Assembly (NCBI RefSeq): GCF_900111175.1
Contig: NZ_FOGI01000011.1
Location: 198,891-262,890, forward strand
Direction of reading: 5' to 3'
Origin: Actinokineospora terrae
GTDB taxonomy: Bacteria > Actinomycetota > Actinomycetes > Mycobacteriales > Pseudonocardiaceae
Length of the DNA: 64,000 nucleotides
The notes beneath the pieces are model-generated. The model had not been told where the DNA came from and made no database searches. It saw only the letters and a list, made by a program, of their open reading frames with translations. A program made the position numbers and the translations under genes. Positions within the stretch are counted from its first letter, which is position 1; each line of letters begins with the position of its first letter. Shown here one piece after another: positions 35,098 to 43,173 of the stretch.

Positions 35098-36081
35098 GTG
35101 AGCAAGAAGCAGCGTTTGATCGTCGTGGCCGCCGCCGCGCTGGCGATGGCAGCGGCGTTCTCGACCACTGCCCAGGCGGACCCGACCGGTGCGCCGACCT
35201 TCCGCGAGCTGGTGGGCACCGGCTCCGACACCACCCAGACCGTGCTCAACGGCCTGGCCGACGTCGTGACCATCAACGGCACCAAGGTGCTGGGCTCCTA
35301 CGACGCCCGCGGTACCGCGAACATCACCACCAAGGACGCGGCGACCAGCCCGAAATGCACCTTCGTGCGCCCGGAGAACTCCGGCCAGGGTGTCACCACG
35401 CTGAAGAACAACCTCACCAGCGGTGACGGCTGCGTGCAGTTCGCGCGCTCGTCGTCGAACTCGGCCGCGGCGAACCCGGACCTGAAGTTCATCCCCTTCG
35501 CCATCGACGCCCTCACCTACGCGGTGCGCAGCGACAGCGCGGTGCCGAAGAAGCTCACCAAGGCCCAGCTGACCGCGATCTACACCTGCACCAACACCGC
35601 GTTCAAGCCGCTGGCGCCGCAGTTCGGTTCCGGCACCCGCTCGTTCTTCGTCCGCTCGGTCATGCCGACCGGCACCGTGGACTCGGCGAACCTGTTCGGC
35701 CCGACCGGCCAGTACCCGTGCGTCACCGACAAGGACGCCGCGGGCGAGGGCATCCAGGAGCACGTCGGCACCTACCTGACCGACACCCGCCACCTGCTGC
35801 CCTACTCGATCGCGGTCTACAACTCGCAGGTCTACGGCAACGCCCCGGCCGCCCAGGGCAAGGCTGTTCTCGGCACCGTCGACAACATCCAGCCGACCAA
35901 CCTGAACACCTCCTCGGTGTTCAAGCGCGACGTCTACAACGTGATCCCGGCCGACAAGCTGACCGTGGCCCCGTACAGCACCGTCTTCGTCGGCGGCGAC
36001 TCCCTGATCTGCCAGCGCGGCGACATCATCACCCGCTACGGCTTCGGTGTCGCCGGCAACTGCGGCGTTCCGGTCCAGTAA
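35098..36081 (+). CDS. Secreted PstS-like substrate-binding protein
   Basis: 327 residues from GTG 35098. A signal peptide is cleaved near 'AQADPTG' (about residue 27). The mature protein resembles a PstS core with altered loops: 'FRELVGTGSDTTQTVLNGLADVV' (a GTGSDTT phosphate-type loop), 'CVQFARSSSNSA', 'FIPFAIDALTYAV' and 'KKLTKAQLTAIYTC'. Two Cys pairs are possible. There is no lipobox and no C-terminal helix, so it is probably freely secreted or bound to another surface protein. It starts a second transcription block in the cluster. Confidence 0.82.
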   Translation: MSKKQRLIVVAAAALAMAAAFSTTAQADPTGAPTFRELVGTGSDTTQTVLNGLADVVTINGTKVLGSYDARGTANITTKDAATSPKCTFVRPENSGQGVTTLKNNLTSGDGCVQFARSSSNSAAANPDLKFIPFAIDALTYAVRSDSAVPKKLTKAQLTAIYTCTNTAFKPLAPQFGSGTRSFFVRSVMPTGTVDSANLFGPTGQYPCVTDKDAAGEGIQEHVGTYLTDTRHLLPYSIAVYNSQVYGNAPAAQGKAVLGTVDNIQPTNLNTSSVFKRDVYNVIPADKLTVAPYSTVFVGGDSLICQRGDIITRYGFGVAGNCGVPVQ

Positions 36082-36135
36082 CTCCCCACCCCCTTTTCTT
36101 CGCTGTTCCCCAGATCACGGAAGGTTTGCACACCA

Positions 36136-37710
36136 GTGCGCGCTAACTCGTTCGCCCGCAAGCTCGTCGGCGGGGCCATCGTCTTCGCCGCGGCGACCGC
36201 GGCCACCCTCGGTGCGGCCGGTATCGCCGCCGCCGCCGCTCCCGCAGGCAACCTCGGCACCCTGAGCATCAACAAGACCACCGGTCTCGACACCGACGCC
36301 CCCACCTACACCACCTCCGCGGGCTGCACCCCGGACTCGGACGGCTACAGCCTGTTCGTGTACGGCCCGGGCGCCTGGGACGCGGGCTTCACCGCGACCC
36401 CGGTCACCGACGTCGGCTTCTCCCAGAGCGGTGGCTTCCCCATCGTGCAGGGCCTGTCCTTCAAGGACATCGCGGTGGACAACGCCACCACGATCGTCCC
36501 GGGCAAGTACACCGTCGCCGCCTACTGCGTCGACCAGTTCGGTGCCTCGAACAAGGGCGCGTTCACCCGCGACATCTGGTTCACCTCCGCCACCGCGTGG
36601 CGCGACACCGACCCGAACGCCCAGGTCGCCACCACCACCGCGCTGTCGGTCTCCCCGGCCGCCCCGGTGGCCTCCGGCACCAACGTCACCCTGACCGCCA
36701 ACGTCACCCCGGCCACCGCCGCGGGCACCGTCCAGTTCAAGGACGGCGCCAACAACCTCGGCTCCCCGGTGACCGTGGTCAACGGTGTCGCCACCTTCTC
36801 CACCACCGCGCTCGCCGCAGGCACGCGTTCGCTGACCGCCTCGTTCTCCGGTGCCGGCTTCGCGACCTCCACCTCGGCCGCCGTGTCGTACGTGGTCAAC
36901 GCGCCGGTCGCCGTGCCGACCACCACCGCCCTCGCGGTCTCCCCGAGCGGCACCGCCGCCGCGTACTCGCCCGTCACCCTCTCCGCCACCGTGAACCCGG
37001 GTGCGGCCGTCGGTGCGGTGCAGTTCTTCGACGGTGCCAACGCCCTGGGCAACCCGGTCGCCGTGTCCGCCGGTGCGGCCACGCTGACCACCTCCACCCT
37101 CGCGGTGGGCGCGCACAGCTTCACCGCGCGCTTCGTCCCCACCAACGCCGCCAACTACGCGACCTCCGTCTCGGTCGCCGTCGCCCTGGACGTCACCCCG
37201 TTCGCCGGTGTGACCGCCTCGGAGACCATCACCACCACCGTGCTCGCCGGTGAGCTCCTGATCAGCGTCGCGAACCAGAACGTGGTCCTGCCCTCGCCGG
37301 TCATGGCCGCCGACGGCTCGCTGCTGACCACCTCCGGCTCGCTCAACCCGATCAAGGTCACCGACACCCGCGCGGGCAACCCGGGCTGGAACGTCTCCGG
37401 CCAGGTGTCCGACTTCTCCAACGGCGCCAACTCGATCAACGGCGCGAACCTCGGCTGGACCCCGAAGCTCGTCGACAAGTCCGCCCCGCAGGTCATCGCG
37501 GTCGGCGCGCAGGTCAACCCGGCCAACGCCATCGCCCCGGGTGCCTCGGCCCCCAACGGCCTCGGCCTGGCCGCCGCCCGCGTTCTCGCCACCGCTGCCG
37601 CCCTCGGCGGCAACGGCACCGCGAACCTGTCGGCCGACCTCGCGCTCAACGTCCCCACCTCCACGGTGGCGGGCACCTACTCGGCGCTGCTGACCCTCAC
37701 CGCCATCTGA
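36136..37710 (+). CDS. Surface protein: Cys domain, two Ig-like repeats, WxL-like end
   Basis: 524 residues from GTG 36136, with a signal peptide (about 1-36). Residues about 38-155 form the cluster's recurring Cys domain ('GTLSINKTTGLDTDAPTYTT', ending 'YCVDQFG'). Two bacterial Ig-like (Big_3-type) repeats follow (about 168-260 and 265-355), each with 'VTLTA/SATVNP' and 'GTVQFKDG/GAVQFFDG'. The C-terminal 170 residues resemble a WxL domain: 'VTDTRAGNPGWNVSGQVSDF', 'INGANLGWTPKL', ending 'VPTSTVAGTYSALLTLT'. WxL domains bind peptidoglycan non-covalently and commonly pair with DUF916 proteins. One follows here, which supports the reading. Confidence 0.75.
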   Translation: MRANSFARKLVGGAIVFAAATAATLGAAGIAAAAAPAGNLGTLSINKTTGLDTDAPTYTTSAGCTPDSDGYSLFVYGPGAWDAGFTATPVTDVGFSQSGGFPIVQGLSFKDIAVDNATTIVPGKYTVAAYCVDQFGASNKGAFTRDIWFTSATAWRDTDPNAQVATTTALSVSPAAPVASGTNVTLTANVTPATAAGTVQFKDGANNLGSPVTVVNGVATFSTTALAAGTRSLTASFSGAGFATSTSAAVSYVVNAPVAVPTTTALAVSPSGTAAAYSPVTLSATVNPGAAVGAVQFFDGANALGNPVAVSAGAATLTTSTLAVGAHSFTARFVPTNAANYATSVSVAVALDVTPFAGVTASETITTTVLAGELLISVANQNVVLPSPVMAADGSLLTTSGSLNPIKVTDTRAGNPGWNVSGQVSDFSNGANSINGANLGWTPKLVDKSAPQVIAVGAQVNPANAIAPGASAPNGLGLAAARVLATAAALGGNGTANLSADLALNVPTSTVAGTYSALLTLTAI

Positions 37711-37743
37711 GGTAGCCCCGAGAACGGCTGACAAGCACAGCCA

Positions 37744-37781
37744 GTGGGGCGGACCGGGCCAGGTACCCCGGTCCGCCCCAC
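37744..37781 (+). terminator. Strong stem-loop after WxL-like gene
   Basis: A 15-bp perfect stem starting GTGGGGCGGACC (37744-37758 with 37767-37781) and an 8-nt loop, 33 bases after the stop. It may be a partial terminator within the cluster. Confidence 0.7.
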
Positions 37782-37810
37782 GCCCTTGACCCTCTACTAA
37801 GGACTCTGAC

Positions 37811-38848
37811 ATGACGCGGATCTGGCGCCGCGCGGTGCTCCCCGGTCTGCTCGCACTGCTGGCGACCACCCTGGTCCCGGCCGCGGCGAAGGCGCAGCCG
37901 CAGGCACGGGTTGCCGCGGTCGCGGCAGCACCCGCCACCTACGGCGTGCGCCCGGCGACGGCGCAGGCACCGGACAACCGCCCGAACTTCAGCTACAGCG
38001 CCACCCCCGGCGCGGTCGTCGTCGACTACGTCGCGGTGTCGAACGTGTCCAACGACCCGCTCTCGCTCAAGCTCTACCCCAACGACGCCTTCAACACCCC
38101 CGACGGCGGGTTCGACCTGCTGGCCTCCAGCGCCAAGTCGGTCGACGTCGGCTCGTGGGTCACCGTGGAGACCGGCCAGGTGGAGATCCCCGGCCGCTCC
38201 ACCAAGATCGTGCCGTTCCGGCTGGCCATCCCGCAGAACGCGACCCCGGGCGACCACGTCGGCGGCATCGTCGCGGCGCTGGTCACCGAGGCCACCAACG
38301 CGGACGGGCAGAAGGTCGCCGTCGAGCAGCGCGTCGGCGCGCGGGTCTACCTGCGCGTCTCGGGTGACCTGCTGCCGAAGCTGAGCATCGACGAGCTGAC
38401 CGCGGACTACGAGCACGCGCTGTTCGGCCGCGGTGACACCGTCGTCGAGTACACCGTGCGCAACACCGGCAACGTCCGCCTGGGCGGCAAGCAGAAGGTC
38501 ACCGTCGAGACCCCCTGGGGCTCCGGGACCGCCGCGCCGAACCTGCCCGACCTGCCGGAGCTGCTGCCGGGCAACTCCTTCCGGGTGCGCACCGTCGTCC
38601 CCGGCGTCCTGCCCGCCGGTTGGCTGGACGCGCTGGTGCACATCGACCCGGTCGCCGCGCCCGGCCCGCAGCCGCGGGCGGTGGCCGTCGACGCGAGCGT
38701 CACCGTCGTCGCCGTCCCGTGGCTGGTCCTGATCCTGCTGCTGCTCGTGGTCGCCCTGGTGCTGTTCCTGCTGTGGCGCAGGCGAAGGCGCCGGGCCAGG
38801 ACCACACCCGAGCCCGAACCGATGCCGGAGGTGGAACATGCGGTCTGA
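37811..38848 (+). CDS. DUF916-like (WxL-interacting) membrane-anchored protein
   Basis: 345 residues. A signal peptide (about 1-28) is followed by two beta-sandwich domains. 'YGVRPATAQAPDNRPNFSYSATPGAVVVDYVAVSNVSNDPLSLKLYPND' and 'IPQNATPGDHVGGIVAAL' correspond to the DUF916 peptidoglycan-binding pattern, and 'EYTVRNTGNVRLGGKQKVTVETPWG' to the second domain. A C-terminal membrane helix (about 302-323) and an Arg-rich tail anchor it. In WxL systems such proteins hold WxL partners at the wall. The gene before it encodes a WxL-like end, making a plausible pair. The stop overlaps the next gene by 11 bases. Confidence 0.82.
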   Translation: MTRIWRRAVLPGLLALLATTLVPAAAKAQPQARVAAVAAAPATYGVRPATAQAPDNRPNFSYSATPGAVVVDYVAVSNVSNDPLSLKLYPNDAFNTPDGGFDLLASSAKSVDVGSWVTVETGQVEIPGRSTKIVPFRLAIPQNATPGDHVGGIVAALVTEATNADGQKVAVEQRVGARVYLRVSGDLLPKLSIDELTADYEHALFGRGDTVVEYTVRNTGNVRLGGKQKVTVETPWGSGTAAPNLPDLPELLPGNSFRVRTVVPGVLPAGWLDALVHIDPVAAPGPQPRAVAVDASVTVVAVPWLVLILLLLVVALVLFLLWRRRRRRARTTPEPEPMPEVEHAV

Positions 38849-39587
38849 TCGCTACCTGGTCGCGGCGCTGCTCGCGGTCCTGCTGGGGTTGTTGTTGCCC
38901 GGTACGGCTTGCGCGGACCGCGTCGGCGGGCTGCTGGTGACCCCCGGCGAGAGCGTCGACGAGGTCCCGGTCCGGCTCAAGACCGACAAGGGCTGCCCGC
39001 AGGGCGCGACCGGCTACATCGCGACCATGAAGGGCCACGGCCTCGACAACGTCGTGGTGGTGCCGACCTCGGACGTGCTGCTCTCGCACACCCAGGGCTT
39101 CGTCGTCCCGGTCGCCAACACCTTCCGCGACTACGCCACCGACAACAAGACCACGTTGCAGGGCAAGTACGAGATCACCCTGAGCTGCATCGACGCGTTC
39201 TCCCAGCAGAACTTCGGCGACTTCACCGCCGTCGTCGACATCCCGACCGCGGGCCACTACGCGGCGGTCGGCGCGGCCAAGGGGCCCGCGCGCAACACCG
39301 ACCCGATCATCCCGCCGGAGCTGGGGCTGAACACGCCGCAGAACCCGGCGCCCGCCCCGCAGCCGGGCCAGGCGCAGCCGGAAACCCAGGCGCGGCCCGG
39401 TGCCGCGCAACCCGATGGCGAGCCGGTCGACACCGCGGCACCCGCCGCCGAGGGCGGCTCCGGCGTGCACCCGTTCCTCTACCTGGGTGGCGGGGTGGTC
39501 GTGCTCGTCGGGGCCGTCGCCATCGCCGCCGGGGTGCGCAGGCGCGCGGCCACGGCCGCCGAGGACACCGAGACCGAAACCGAGTGA
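38838..39587 (+). CDS. Anchored surface protein with one Cys domain
   Basis: 249 residues. After the signal peptide (about 1-27) comes one copy of the cluster's Cys domain, in diverged form: 'GLLVTPGESVDEVPVRLKTDKGC' to 'YEITLSCIDAFSQQNFGDFTAVV'. A Pro/Gln/Ala-rich spacer (about 160-205) leads to a membrane helix and basic end. It overlaps the DUF916-like gene by 11 bases, and GGAGGTGG precedes the start, so translation is coupled. It could be the membrane-held member of a complex with the neighbouring surface proteins. Confidence 0.75.
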   Translation: MRSDRYLVAALLAVLLGLLLPGTACADRVGGLLVTPGESVDEVPVRLKTDKGCPQGATGYIATMKGHGLDNVVVVPTSDVLLSHTQGFVVPVANTFRDYATDNKTTLQGKYEITLSCIDAFSQQNFGDFTAVVDIPTAGHYAAVGAAKGPARNTDPIIPPELGLNTPQNPAPAPQPGQAQPETQARPGAAQPDGEPVDTAAPAAEGGSGVHPFLYLGGGVVVLVGAVAIAAGVRRRAATAAEDTETETE

Positions 39588-39630
39588 CGCCGAACCCGGC
39601 CGCAGCTCATGAACTGGAGGCAGAGAAGTC

Positions 39631-41253
39631 ATGCGTAAGCGCCAACTGATCGCGGCAGGCGCGGCGGTCCTCACGACGGTCACCGCGGGCATCGTGCTCG
39701 CCGCGACCAACAGCCAGGCCGAACCGCCCGCGGCCACCCTGGGCACGTTGTCCTTCAGCAAGCAGTCCGGTTTGGACACCGACGCGCCGGTCTACACCAC
39801 CTCGGCGCCGTGCGTCGAGAACTCCGACGGCTACCGGCTGTCGATCTTCGGCCCGGCCAAGTTCGGCCCCGGTCTCACCGGCGCCCCGGTCTCGGACGTC
39901 GGCTTCTCCACCACCGACCCGATCCAGGTGACGCAGGGCCTGACCTTCAAGGACATCGCGGTCGACGCCAACGCCACCATCGTCGCCGGTGAGTACACCG
40001 CCGTCGTCTACTGCGTCGACTCGTTCGAGGCCGCCGACCGGGGCACCTTCACCAAGAAGTTCTACTTCACCGACGCCACGCACTGGCAGGTGCGCAACCC
40101 GGCGGACCCGACGACGACCACGACCACCACGACGACGGCCCCGCCGACCACGACGACGACCACCACCACGGTCCCGCCGACGACCACCACGACCACGTCG
40201 ACGGTCCCGCCGACGACCACCACGGTGCCCTCGACGACGACCACGACGGTCGAGCCGACGACCACCACCACGGTGGCGCCGACGACGACCACGACGACGG
40301 TCGAGCCGACCACCACCACGGTCGAGCCGACCACGACCACCGTCGAGCCCACGACCACGACGGTCGAGCCGACCACGACCACCGTGGCCCCCACGACCAC
40401 GACGGTCGAGCCGACGTCGACCACCACCACGGTGGCGCCGACCAGCTCGACCACCACCTCGTCGACCTCGGTGACGACCACGACGAACTCGTCGACCACC
40501 TCGTCCTCGACGACCTCGTCGTCGGGTTCGACGACCACCACGACGACGACCACGAACCCGGTCCCCGGGCTGCTGGGCACCCTGACGCCGAGCAAGGAGT
40601 CGGGGATCTCCACCGACGCGGGCACCTTCACCACCGAGAAGGGCTGCGTCGAGGCGTCGGACATGTTCCTGATCAGGATCACCGGGCCGGGTGACGGGTT
40701 CAAGGACGGCCTGGTCATCACCACGGTGACCGACCAGGGCTACTTCGAGGACCAGCCGATCGTCGGCACGCAGACGCTGAGCTTCCGGGACGTGGCCAAC
40801 GACAACCAGGCCACGATCGTGGTCGGCGCCGACTACACCGTCGAGCTGCACTGCATGGACAGCTTCGAGTCGAAGTCCAAGGGCTTCTTCGCCGCCGTGG
40901 TGACCTTCTCCAACGAGCGCAAGGACCCCGACGACGCCAAGCTCCTGCTGCACGACTGGACCTGGAAGAAGGGCGCTCTCCCGACGACCACCTCGGGCCC
41001 GACGACGACCACCACCACCGTCGCGGGCGGTAGCACCACGACCACCGTCCCCGGTGGCGGCACCAACCCGACGACCAACGACCCGACGCCGCAGGGCAGC
41101 GCCGGCAGCGGTGGGCTCGCCAGCACCGGTGCCTCCGTGGGTCTCGCGCTGCTCGCCGGTACCGCGCTGGTCGGCTTCGGCGCGCTCGCGCTGATCGCCT
41201 CCCGCCGCCGCCGGGCCGCGGCCGCGCCGGGTGAGTGGCCGACCGAGAGCTGA
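39631..41253 (+). CDS. LAxTG wall-anchored protein, two Cys domains, Thr-rich linker
   Basis: 540 residues. Signal peptide (about 1-30); first Cys domain (about 34-155, 'GTLSFSKQSGLDTDAPVYTT' to 'YCVDSFEAADRGTF'); an extended Thr/Pro/Val linker (about 160-310) of the kind that is often glycosylated; second Cys domain (about 313-435, 'GTLTPSKESGISTDAGTFTT' to 'HCMDSFESKSKG'); a second Thr linker; and a C-terminal sorting signal with LASTG, a hydrophobic stretch and Arg tail. LAxTG is the motif of sortase E. The next gene encodes a sortase-fold protein lacking catalytic residues, so a sortase encoded elsewhere would have to do the attachment. Confidence 0.85.
   Translation: MRKRQLIAAGAAVLTTVTAGIVLAATNSQAEPPAATLGTLSFSKQSGLDTDAPVYTTSAPCVENSDGYRLSIFGPAKFGPGLTGAPVSDVGFSTTDPIQVTQGLTFKDIAVDANATIVAGEYTAVVYCVDSFEAADRGTFTKKFYFTDATHWQVRNPADPTTTTTTTTTAPPTTTTTTTTVPPTTTTTTSTVPPTTTTVPSTTTTTVEPTTTTTVAPTTTTTTVEPTTTTVEPTTTTVEPTTTTVEPTTTTVAPTTTTVEPTSTTTTVAPTSSTTTSSTSVTTTTNSSTTSSSTTSSSGSTTTTTTTTNPVPGLLGTLTPSKESGISTDAGTFTTEKGCVEASDMFLIRITGPGDGFKDGLVITTVTDQGYFEDQPIVGTQTLSFRDVANDNQATIVVGADYTVELHCMDSFESKSKGFFAAVVTFSNERKDPDDAKLLLHDWTWKKGALPTTTSGPTTTTTTVAGGSTTTTVPGGGTNPTTNDPTPQGSAGSGGLASTGASVGLALLAGTALVGFGALALIASRRRRAAAAPGEWPTES
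40111..40560 (+). repeat. Low-complexity Thr-codon repeat
   Basis: Mostly ACG/ACC triplets interrupted by GTCGAGCCG, GTGGCGCCG and similar, encoding the Thr-rich linker of the LAxTG protein. The repeated 18-24 bp units make it prone to length change by slippage or recombination. On the opposite strand it gives a spurious Val-rich open frame. Confidence 0.9.
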
Positions 41254-41261
41254 TGACCGCC

Positions 41262-41303
41262 ACCGGTGTGCGCCGTGGGATGCCTCCCGCGGCGCACACC
41301 GGT
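41262..41303 (+). terminator. Strong stem-loop between LAxTG and sortase-like genes
   Basis: ACCGGTGTGCGCCG (41262-41275) pairs with CGGCGCACACCGGT (41290-41303), extended by GGG/CCC. It lies 9 bases after the LAxTG stop and 20 before the next start, so it may attenuate downstream expression. Confidence 0.7.
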
Positions 41304-41323
41304 CTCCCCGAGAGGACACCAGG

Positions 41324-42268
41324 GTGACCGTGCTCGACACGACCCCACCGGCCCCGCCGCCACCCGGCGTCCCGCACGCACCGCCGCCCCCCGGCGTGCC
41401 GCAGGCGGGGCCGCCGCGCTACCGGCCGGAACGACCGGCGCTGGTGCTGGCCGGGCAGATGCTCGCCATCCTCGGCGCCGTGCTGCTGTGCTTCGTCGCG
41501 CAGCTCACCCTGCTCGGCGGCCTCAAGCACGAACGCGACCAGAACTCCGCCTACGACGCCTTCCGCACCGACCTGGCCAAGGCGACCGCGCCGGTCACCG
41601 GGCTCGACGGGGGCAGGCTGCTCGACAGCGGCACCCCGGTGGCCATCCTCGAGATCCCCCGGCTGCGGCTGCAGGAGGTCGTGCTGGAGGGCACCTCGGC
41701 GCGCACCCTGAAGTCCGGCCCCGGGCACGTCCGCAACACCCCGCTGCCCGGCCAGTCCGGCACCAGCCAGATCTTCGGCCGCAAGGCCGCCTACGGCGGA
41801 CCGTTCGCCGAGATCGACAAGCTCCGCCAGGGCGACGAGATCGTCCTCACCACCGGCCAGGGCGAACACCGCTACCTCGTGCAGGGCGTGCGCCGCGCCA
41901 ACGACAAGGAGCGCACCGCCCCCACCGGTGAGGGCCGCCTGACCCTGGCCACCGCGGACGGCTCGTACTTCCTGCCGACCGACATCATCCGGGTCGACGC
42001 GCGGCTCGTCTCCGAGGTCCAGGACAAGACCAGGCAACTGCCCTCCTTCGCCGTCCCCGACAACGAACGCGCCATGGTCGGCGACCGCTCCGCCCTGGTC
42101 CCCATCGCCCTGTGGACCCTGATCCTGGCCGCCGCCGCCGTCGCCGCCGTGTACGTCCGCCACCGCGTCGGCCGCTGGCAGACCTGGGTGATCGGCGTCC
42201 CCGTCATCGGCGCGGTGAGCCTCACCCTGGCCGACCAAGCCGCAGCGCTGCTGCCGAACCTGATGTGA
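41324..42268 (+). CDS. Sortase-fold protein lacking catalytic His and Cys
   Basis: 314 residues from GTG 41324. A Pro-rich N-terminus (about 8-35), a membrane helix (about 38-65), then a sortase-like domain: 'AILEIPRLRLQEVVLEGTS' and 'LKSGPGHVRNTPLPGQSGTSQIFGRKAAYGGPF', which aligns with the class E block normally reading A-G-H-R-T-T-Y. Here the catalytic His is Arg153. The 'RLTLATADG' block normally reads TLTTC; the catalytic Cys is Ala211. Arg223 remains. A C-terminal pair of membrane helices (about 260-278 and 288-308) is unusual. It cannot be a standard transpeptidase; a scaffold or LAxTG-binding role is inference. The GTG start has GAGAGGA upstream. Confidence 0.82.
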   Translation: MTVLDTTPPAPPPPGVPHAPPPPGVPQAGPPRYRPERPALVLAGQMLAILGAVLLCFVAQLTLLGGLKHERDQNSAYDAFRTDLAKATAPVTGLDGGRLLDSGTPVAILEIPRLRLQEVVLEGTSARTLKSGPGHVRNTPLPGQSGTSQIFGRKAAYGGPFAEIDKLRQGDEIVLTTGQGEHRYLVQGVRRANDKERTAPTGEGRLTLATADGSYFLPTDIIRVDARLVSEVQDKTRQLPSFAVPDNERAMVGDRSALVPIALWTLILAAAAVAAVYVRHRVGRWQTWVIGVPVIGAVSLTLADQAAALLPNLM

Positions 42269-42279
42269 CCGGAGGACCG

Positions 42280-43098
42280 ATGACCAGCGTGTTGCCCCAT
42301 CCCCAGCCCACGGCCGCCGCCGAGTTGGCGAGCATCGACGCGCGGGAGGTGTCCGCGTGGTTCGGGGAGCGCAAGGTGCTCGACCGGGTGTCGTTGTTGA
42401 TGCCGGGCGGGTCGGTGACCGCGTTGATCGGGCCGTCCGGGTGCGGGAAGTCGACGTTCCTGCGGACGTTGAACCGGATGCACGAGTTGATCCCCGGGGC
42501 GTCGTTGGCCGGGGAGGTGCTGCTCTCCGGGACCGACATCTACGACCCGGCCCGCAAGCTGACCGACGCGCGCAAGCAGATCGGGATGGTGTTCCAGAAG
42601 CCCAACCCGTTCCCGGCGATGTCGATCTACGACAACGTGGTGGCCGGGCTCAAGCTCACCGGGCTCAAGGCGAGCCGGTCCGAGCGCGACGACCTCGTCG
42701 AGCAGTGCCTGGCCAAGGCTGGCCTGTGGGTGGAGGTTCGCGACCGGCTGCGGCAGCCCGGTGGCGCTCTCTCCGGCGGGCAGCAGCAGCGGCTCTGCAT
42801 CGCGCGGTCGCTCGCGGTGCGGCCCAAGGTGTTGCTGATGGACGAGCCGTGCTCCGCGCTGGACCCGACCTCGACCCGGCGCATCGAGCAGACGATCGCC
42901 GAGCTCGCGCACGAGGTGACGATCATCATCGTGACGCACAACATGCAGCAGGCCGCCCGCGTCTCGCAGCAGTGCGCGTTCTTCCTCGCCGAGCAGGGCA
43001 CGCCAGGGGTGATCGTCGAGGCCGGGCCGACGACGCAGATCTTCGGCGCGCCGGTCGACCAGCGCACCGCCGACTACGTGCACGGCCGCTTCGGCTGA
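42280..43098 (+). CDS. pstB: Phosphate-type ABC transporter ATPase PstB
   Basis: 272 residues. Walker A GPSGCGKST at 51-59, where the Cys is typical of PstB; 'FLRTLNRMHELIPGASLAGEV'; Q-loop 'GMVFQKPNPFPAMSIYDNV' characteristic of PstB; signature LSGGQQQR at 164-171; Walker B 'LLMDEPCSALDP'; H-loop 'VTHNMQQAARVS'. It powers PstCA, encoded 13 kb upstream in the same cluster. GGAGGACC precedes ATG 42280, 11 bases after the sortase-like stop. The separation from pstCA by seven surface-protein genes and the sortase-like gene is highly unusual. Confidence 0.95.
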   Translation: MTSVLPHPQPTAAAELASIDAREVSAWFGERKVLDRVSLLMPGGSVTALIGPSGCGKSTFLRTLNRMHELIPGASLAGEVLLSGTDIYDPARKLTDARKQIGMVFQKPNPFPAMSIYDNVVAGLKLTGLKASRSERDDLVEQCLAKAGLWVEVRDRLRQPGGALSGGQQQRLCIARSLAVRPKVLLMDEPCSALDPTSTRRIEQTIAELAHEVTIIIVTHNMQQAARVSQQCAFFLAEQGTPGVIVEAGPTTQIFGAPVDQRTADYVHGRFG

Positions 43099-43173
43099 TC
43101 AACCCGATCGTGGGGTCGGCGCGGACCGGGTCACGCGGGTAGCGTGGGAGACCGGCACGGTTCGCGTGGGGGT

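Noticed and set aside
40111..40560. CRISPR-like array
   Set aside because: The repeats are triplet-based and in frame with a Thr-rich linker; there are no unique spacers of constant length.
40062..40724. Minus-strand frame rich in poly-Val
   Set aside because: It is the complement of the ACG/ACC Thr linker repeat; such Val-rich frames arise automatically from it.
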